A stretch of 64,000 bases of DNA from Geminicoccaceae bacterium (GTDB taxonomy: Bacteria; Pseudomonadota; Alphaproteobacteria; Geminicoccales; Geminicoccaceae), in assembly GCA_028279345.1 (NCBI GenBank), contig JANQNY010000009.1:96047-160046 (forward strand). Direction: 5' to 3'. The translations under genes and the position numbers were made by a program. Under the pieces are notes generated by a model. It ran no database searches and was not told where the DNA came from. It saw only the letters and a program-made list of their open reading frames with translations. Of this stretch, positions 60,081-64,000 are shown in pieces (the first letter of the stretch is position 1; each line of letters opens with the position of its first letter).

Positions 60081-61118
60081 TCAGCTACCCGCGCCACCGA
60101 GCAGCTGCTCGTCGACCCAAACCTGGGAGTAGGTCGGGCTGACGATGCGGCCTTGCGGCAGGTCGGCGTAGTCGGCGAGGTTCTCGAGATGCACTTCGGC
60201 CACCGGCATGGTCATCGCGTGCGGCACCTCGCGGTCGTCAGCGAGGGCGAGGGCCACCCAGAAGGCGGCGCCGCCGATCCCCGGTGTCGAGTTCATCGAC
60301 GTGGTCTCGTAGCCCGTCTTCGCGTGCTGGTCCGCCCACCAGCGGATGAAGTCGGCGCTGCCGCCACCCTCGATGACCGGCATGTCGCTTTCGTACGCGC
60401 CCCCATACTGCGTAAACGCCTGGGCGATGCCGTAGTCGTCGCTGCCGCCCTGCGCCAGGACAGCGTCGACCTTCGGCAGGCTCGGCAGGACGTTGGCGAT
60501 CGCCGACTGCGCTACCGGCGCCGTCGCCTGGCCATAGACCGTCGCTACGACCTCGACCTCGGGATAGCGCTCGAGCACGGCGGTCTGCGCCGCATACATC
60601 TCCTCGTCAGGGCCTGAGCCCTTGACGCCCCGAACGACGATGACGTTGCCCGCACCATCGATCAGGTCGAGTGTCGCCTCGGCCTGGGCGGTCTTGTAGT
60701 CGGTAAAGTCGAACCCCAGCGTGTGGGCGCACTCGGCGGTCACCAGCGAATCGAAGGCGATGACGTCGATGCCCGCACTACAAGCCTTGCCGACGACGTC
60801 ATTTAAGGCTGTTTCGGAGGCGGCGTTGATGGCGATCGCGTCGACGCCGCGCAGGATCAGGTCGGCCATCTGGCTCTGCTGCTGCGGCACGCTACCGTCG
60901 CCATTGAGCACGACATAGTCGGCGATCAGCCCGTCGGCTTTGGCGGTCTCGGCCGCCTCGACGAAGGCGTCGACCATTTGTCGCCGCCAGTCATTGCCGT
61001 AGAACGAGTTGGAAAGGGCGATGACCGGCTTTTCATCCGCCAGGGCCGGCACGGCGATGCCCACACCGAGCGCGATGGCGAAGCCTGCGACCGCCAAGCC
61101 GTTCGAGAACATGCGCAT
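60081..61118 (-). CDS. Ribose-type sugar ABC transporter binding protein (Peripla_BP_4)
   Basis: A 345-residue protein from ATG 61118, with GGGAGGA upstream. The signal peptide is about 1-26 (MRMFSNGLAVAGFAIALGVG ... ALA-D). KPVIALSNSFYGNDWRRQMV starts the mature fold, and IINAAS-type and VIAFDSLVTAECAHTLGFDF segments form the cleft. It should bind a sugar, possibly D-apiose or a derived acid in view of the lactonase gene across the NanR-like regulator. Its promoter carries the GGTATAAC site of the regulator. Confidence 0.91.
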   Translation of the reverse strand: MRMFSNGLAVAGFAIALGVGIAVPALADEKPVIALSNSFYGNDWRRQMVDAFVEAAETAKADGLIADYVVLNGDGSVPQQQSQMADLILRGVDAIAINAASETALNDVVGKACSAGIDVIAFDSLVTAECAHTLGFDFTDYKTAQAEATLDLIDGAGNVIVVRGVKGSGPDEEMYAAQTAVLERYPEVEVVATVYGQATAPVAQSAIANVLPSLPKVDAVLAQGGSDDYGIAQAFTQYGGAYESDMPVIEGGGSADFIRWWADQHAKTGYETTSMNSTPGIGGAAFWVALALADDREVPHAMTMPVAEVHLENLADYADLPQGRIVSPTYSQVWVDEQLLGGAGS

Positions 61119-61250
61119 GGTTCTAGTTCCTCCCCGATCGTCCTGTTTGTTAACCGAAGCCCGCGCAAGCGTGGTCGGCCGATCCTCCCGGGTGCCGCGG
61201 CGATGAGACGGTTGGACCACACCTCTGGCATCTCATCGCTTACAGGCCCA

Positions 61251-61284
61251 TATACTCGTTATACCAGTGACCCGGTTTGGTCAA
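61251..61284 (-). promoter_or_regulatory. Promoter and GGTATA-type operator of the sugar transporter operon
   Basis: On the minus strand TTGACC (61279-61284), a 15-base spacer and TATAAC (61258-61263) form a promoter for the binding-protein gene. The -10 is part of TGGTATAACGAGT, with a second GTATA copy 9 bases on. The E. coli NanR protein binds repeated GGTATA, and the adjacent regulator is NanR-like. Confidence 0.65.
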
Positions 61285-61348
61285 TCGATGTGCGCCTTGG
61301 GCCGATGGTCGGCTTCGGCGGTCGCGGCCCTATCCGTAGACAGGACCC

Positions 61349-62068
61349 ATGAAGGTCAACACGCCCATCCAACGACGAAAGCTGTCCGACGGCGTGCTCG
61401 AACAGTTGCTCGGCGAGATCGAACGCGGCGAGTTGCGGCCCGGCGATGCGCTCCTCTCGGAGCGTGAACTCATGGATAAGCTCGGGGTCGGCCGGCCCGC
61501 CGTCCGAGAAGCGCTGCAGGCCATGGAGCGCATGGGTCTGGTCCACATTCGCCATGGCGAGCGGGCCCGAGTCACCGAGCCGTCCTTCGCGCAGCTCGCC
61601 GACAAGATCGGTGAGACGATGCGTCTCTTGCTTGCGCATTCGCCGGCAAGTCTCGAGGACTTGAAGGAGGCGCGCGCGACGTTTGAGAGCGAGATGGCGC
61701 GGATTGCGGCCCGGCGTCACTCGTCCTCCGACCTTCATCGCCTGCAGACGCTGCTGGACGATCAGGATGGGGCCATCGAGGACGCGGTTCGCTTTCGCCA
61801 GCTCGACGGACGGTTCCACCGCGAGGTCGCGGCGATCAGCGGAAACCCCATCTGGCCCGCCGTCTCGGAGGCTATTTTCGGCTGGCTCTCGCATTTCCAC
61901 GTCGACCTCGTCGCGGTGCCGGGATTGGAGCGCCTGACGGTCGCGGAGCATCGCGAGATCACCGCCGCCATCGAGCGACGCGACCCGGAGGCCGCCGGGC
62001 GCGCCATGGCCGATCACCTGAACCGCGCCAACGAGCTCTATCGCGGCGGCCATCTGGCCTCGGGCTGA
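61349..62068 (+). CDS. GntR family (FCD-type) regulator, NanR-like
   Basis: A 239-residue regulator. The winged helix-turn-helix spans about 10-75 (RKLSDGVLEQLLGEIERGEL, LLSERELMDKLGVGRPAVRE, HIRHGERARVTEPS) and resembles E. coli NanR closely by eye, including the NGERARV-type wing. The FCD domain covers about 95-225 (DGRFHREVAAISGNPIWPAV). It lies between the binding-protein operon and the lactonase gene, and the same TGGTATAAYGAGT site occurs at both promoters. Its ligand need not be sialic acid, since no sialate gene is seen; a sugar acid of the apiose pathway is more likely. Confidence 0.9.
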   Translation: MKVNTPIQRRKLSDGVLEQLLGEIERGELRPGDALLSERELMDKLGVGRPAVREALQAMERMGLVHIRHGERARVTEPSFAQLADKIGETMRLLLAHSPASLEDLKEARATFESEMARIAARRHSSSDLHRLQTLLDDQDGAIEDAVRFRQLDGRFHREVAAISGNPIWPAVSEAIFGWLSHFHVDLVAVPGLERLTVAEHREITAAIERRDPEAAGRAMADHLNRANELYRGGHLASG

Positions 62069-62091
62069 CGTCAAGCGCACCTCGAGGTCGG

Positions 62092-62121
62092 TTGCGAGCG
62101 GCGCTCATCTGGTATAATGAG
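62092..62121 (+). promoter_or_regulatory. Promoter and GGTATA-type operator of the lactonase gene
   Basis: TTGCGA (62092-62097), a 15-base spacer and a perfect TATAAT (62113-62118) lie inside TGGTATAATGAGT, which differs by one base from the site before the transporter operon. A repressor bound here would cover the -10 box. Confidence 0.65.
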
Positions 62122-62247
62122 TGGTTCAACATATCGTCACATCTGGAAGCGATTTGTTCGGTTCCGGCAAGTGATTGGGGGCTTCCAGCGAGCGCTCTCG
62201 CTGGCATGCGGCGGCGACGCCGTCGCCCAAGGGAGGATGCCGAGCGC

Positions 62248-64000
62248 ATGGTCCGAGCGGAAGCAACGACCGACATTGCGTTAGAGCGGGCGGCACGGTT
62301 CGGTTGCGTAGCGGACGTCGATGCGCCGCGCGCGCTGCACGTCGGGCGGCTATCGCTGGATATCGGCGGCAATGCTCGGCATCTCGCCTTCGATGGTGTC
62401 GAGGTCGTCCGCTGCATCGACTACCCCGTCCGTGACGGCAATTGGGCGACGGTGCCTGCGAGGACGCTCGAGGACAGTCTGGAAGCGACGGCAACGGACT
62501 TTGTCTATCGCCGCTCGTTCGAGGCGTGGGACGGGGCGCTTACGGGCAACTTCGCCCTGTCCGGTCGTTCAGGTGATGCAGATGCGGCCGTCACCGCCGA
62601 GCTGACGCTCGAGGCCCAACAGGACGTCGTGGTGAACCGGGCGGGTTTCGTGCTCCTGCACCCGATCGTGCACGTCGCCGGCGAGCCGCTCGAGGTGCGG
62701 CGACCGGACGGCACGGTCACGGAATCGCGCTTTCCGAAGCGCATCTCTCCCGGCCAGCCCGTCTTCGAGATCGCCGGTCTTGGCCACGAGGTCCGCGGCG
62801 TCTCGGTCGAGATCGCGTTCACGGGTGAGGTCTTCGAGATGGAAGACCAGCGAAATTGGACCGACGCCTCGTTCAAGACCTATTGCCGACCGCTGGCCCG
62901 GCCGCGCCCGTTCACGATCGCCGTTGGCGACCGCGTGGAGCAACGGATCGTCATCCGATGCGCACGGCAGACGACCGCGTCGAGCAAAGGCGACACGGCC
63001 CCGCCGGTGGTCGCACGAGCACCGGAGATCACCCTGGCCTTGGACGAAGGCGTAGCCCCGCTCGACGACGCCGCCGTGCGCAAGGTGCGGATGCTCGGTG
63101 TGGCGGCGGCACAGGTGCGGCTCACACCGGTTGACGCGCTGGCGGCACTCTACAGCGCACGACGGCTTGAGATGCCGCTCGATTTGGAGATCGTCGTTCC
63201 GGATGGCATGACGGCGGCCGATGCACTTGAGACGGTCGCCGCGGCGTGCAGGCGTGCAGCGGTCGCGCCGCGCCGGGTCCTGGCGCTGCCCGAACCCTAT
63301 CTCGCCAGCATCCAGCCCGAAGGACCGTGGCCCGCAGGCCCGACACCCCAGGACTGCGCTGAAGCGGCCCGAGCCACCTTCCTAACGGCCGAGATCGGCG
63401 GCGGCGTGCTGACCAACTTCACGGAATTCAATCGCTGCGCACCTCACTTCGAGAGTGACTACGTGTCGTTCGGAACCACAGCGATCGTGCACGCCGCGGA
63501 CGATGTCTCGGTGCTGCAGACGCTTGCGGCCATGCCGGACGTCTTCGAGAGCGCACGCGCGCTCGCCGGAGAACGGCCGCTGCGGCTGGGACTCGCGGCG
63601 ATCGGCATGCGCTCCAACCCCTATGGCGCGGCGGTCGCACCAAACCCCGAGCAGACGCGCGTCGAGATGGCGCTCGATGACCCACGCCACCGCGGTCTAT
63701 TCGGCGCTGCGTTCGCCGTCGCTCTGGTGGCATCCGCCGCGGAAGCGGGCGTCGCAAGCCTTTCACCCGCCATGGTGGCGGGACCGCTCGGCGTCGTCGC
63801 AGGCGCCAACGAGGCACCGACGGCCGGCTATGAAGGCCGGCACGACGCGGTCTTTCCGCTCTTCCACGTCGTCCGCGCGCTTGCCGCGCTCACCGACAGG
63901 GAGATCGTAATCCAGGGGCGGGCGCCCGGCGACATCGTGGCCTTGCGCGGCCCGGGGCGCGCCGGGTGCCCGCCCCTGGATTACGATCTCCCTGTCGGTG
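62248..64000 (+). CDS. apnL: D-apionate lactonase-like protein, cut by the window end
   Basis: The frame from ATG 62248 is open to the window end (584 codons seen). The segment FEMEDQRNWTDASFKTYCRP (about residues 196-215) followed by L-A-R-P is what I recall of the D-apionate lactonase family, as are VVNRAGFVLLHPIVHVAGEP and FPKRISPGQPVFEIAGLGHE. The enzyme would open D-apionolactone in apiose catabolism. GGGAGG lies 11-16 bases before the start. It follows the NanR-like regulator and carries the same operator. The last 33 codons lie in an inverted repeat (63891-64000), so their translation may be artificial. Confidence 0.8.
   Translation, partial: MVRAEATTDIALERAARFGCVADVDAPRALHVGRLSLDIGGNARHLAFDGVEVVRCIDYPVRDGNWATVPARTLEDSLEATATDFVYRRSFEAWDGALTGNFALSGRSGDADAAVTAELTLEAQQDVVVNRAGFVLLHPIVHVAGEPLEVRRPDGTVTESRFPKRISPGQPVFEIAGLGHEVRGVSVEIAFTGEVFEMEDQRNWTDASFKTYCRPLARPRPFTIAVGDRVEQRIVIRCARQTTASSKGDTAPPVVARAPEITLALDEGVAPLDDAAVRKVRMLGVAAAQVRLTPVDALAALYSARRLEMPLDLEIVVPDGMTAADALETVAAACRRAAVAPRRVLALPEPYLASIQPEGPWPAGPTPQDCAEAARATFLTAEIGGGVLTNFTEFNRCAPHFESDYVSFGTTAIVHAADDVSVLQTLAAMPDVFESARALAGERPLRLGLAAIGMRSNPYGAAVAPNPEQTRVEMALDDPRHRGLFGAAFAVALVASAAEAGVASLSPAMVAGPLGVVAGANEAPTAGYEGRHDAVFPLFHVVRALAALTDREIVIQGRAPGDIVALRGPGRAGCPPLDYDLPVG
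63891..64000. repeat. Terminal inverted repeat (perfect 33-bp arms)
   Basis: Bases 63891-63923 are the exact reverse complement of 63968-64000; the arms begin CACCGACAGGGAGATCGTAA. Seven more of the next eight positions also pair. The 44-base centre is very GC-rich. The repeat lies inside the lactonase reading frame and ends at the last base of the window. Either a real palindrome or a fold-back assembly artefact. Confidence 0.9.

Noticed and set aside
1..64000. CRISPR array, rRNA, tRNA, integrase or complete transposon
   Set aside because: No regularly spaced repeats, conserved RNA segments, recombinase motifs or paired insertion-sequence ends were seen while reading the window.

Overview
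The window is GC-rich DNA of alphaproteobacterial character. Codons are strongly G/C-ending, GTG and TTG starts are frequent, genes are packed with 4-base start/stop overlaps, and there are DusA, a DUF1127 protein and many ABC uptake systems with GntR, LysR and IclR regulators. No rRNA, tRNA, CRISPR array, integrase or intact insertion sequence is visible. Order-level placement (Rhodospirillales- or Hyphomicrobiales-like) is only an impression. Both window edges cut genes.

Region 1 (1-19.8 kb) is part of an extracellular contractile injection system (eCIS) locus. A minus-strand operon runs from a baseplate J-type protein through a fibre-like protein, an Afp12-type baseplate protein, the CIS tape-measure protein and an AAA+ ATPase to a signal-peptide protein that leaves the window. 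Sheath, tube, spike and LysM genes are not in view. Beside it lie accessory genes: a DUF4157 protein, a translationally coupled ionotropic-glutamate-receptor-like membrane protein, a propeller-like protein, and a 963-residue putative cargo protein. The cargo protein carries Gln-Arg motifs at its N terminus, as the DUF4157 protein does, plus a His/Cys pair in a caspase/CHAT-like setting, a C-terminal SH3-like domain and an AT-rich core.

Region 2 (20-34 kb) is mixed metabolic and housekeeping DNA: an M20 amidohydrolase with an FAD oxidoreductase and an SDR, a periplasmic Do-type protease, two DMT-family transporters, small lipoproteins, a DUF1127 protein, a PuuB-like oxidase, a peptidoglycan-binding protein, an AIG2-like cyclotransferase, a LysR regulator and DusA.

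Region 3 (34-44.6 kb) is a catabolic island for an amino-acid-like compound. A GntR regulator, a DHDPS-family aldolase and a three-part dye-linked dehydrogenase (HcnC/B/A type, resembling D-hydroxyproline dehydrogenase) face a polar-amino-acid ABC transporter with two paralogous binding proteins and two metal-dependent hydrolases. The shared promoter region holds GTATAC repeats.

Region 4 (44.6-56.5 kb) pairs an HMG-CoA-lyase-type enzyme with a family III CoA-transferase next to an IclR regulator, with similar 17-bp GTTC/GAAC sites at both loci. A BKACE enzyme, a 3-hydroxyacyl-CoA-dehydrogenase-type protein and an SDR then sit in one operon with a branched-chain-amide ABC transporter in which LivM, LivG and LivF are one polypeptide. 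A GntR regulator with a 12-bp palindromic site diverges from it.

Region 5 (56.6-64 kb) is a sugar module: a ribose-type transporter with a fused ATPase-permease, a NanR-like GntR regulator, and a D-apionate-lactonase-like gene cut by the window end. The binding-protein and lactonase promoters share the same GGTATAA core over the -10 box. The last 110 bases form an inverted repeat ending exactly at base 64000, which may be an assembly fold-back.
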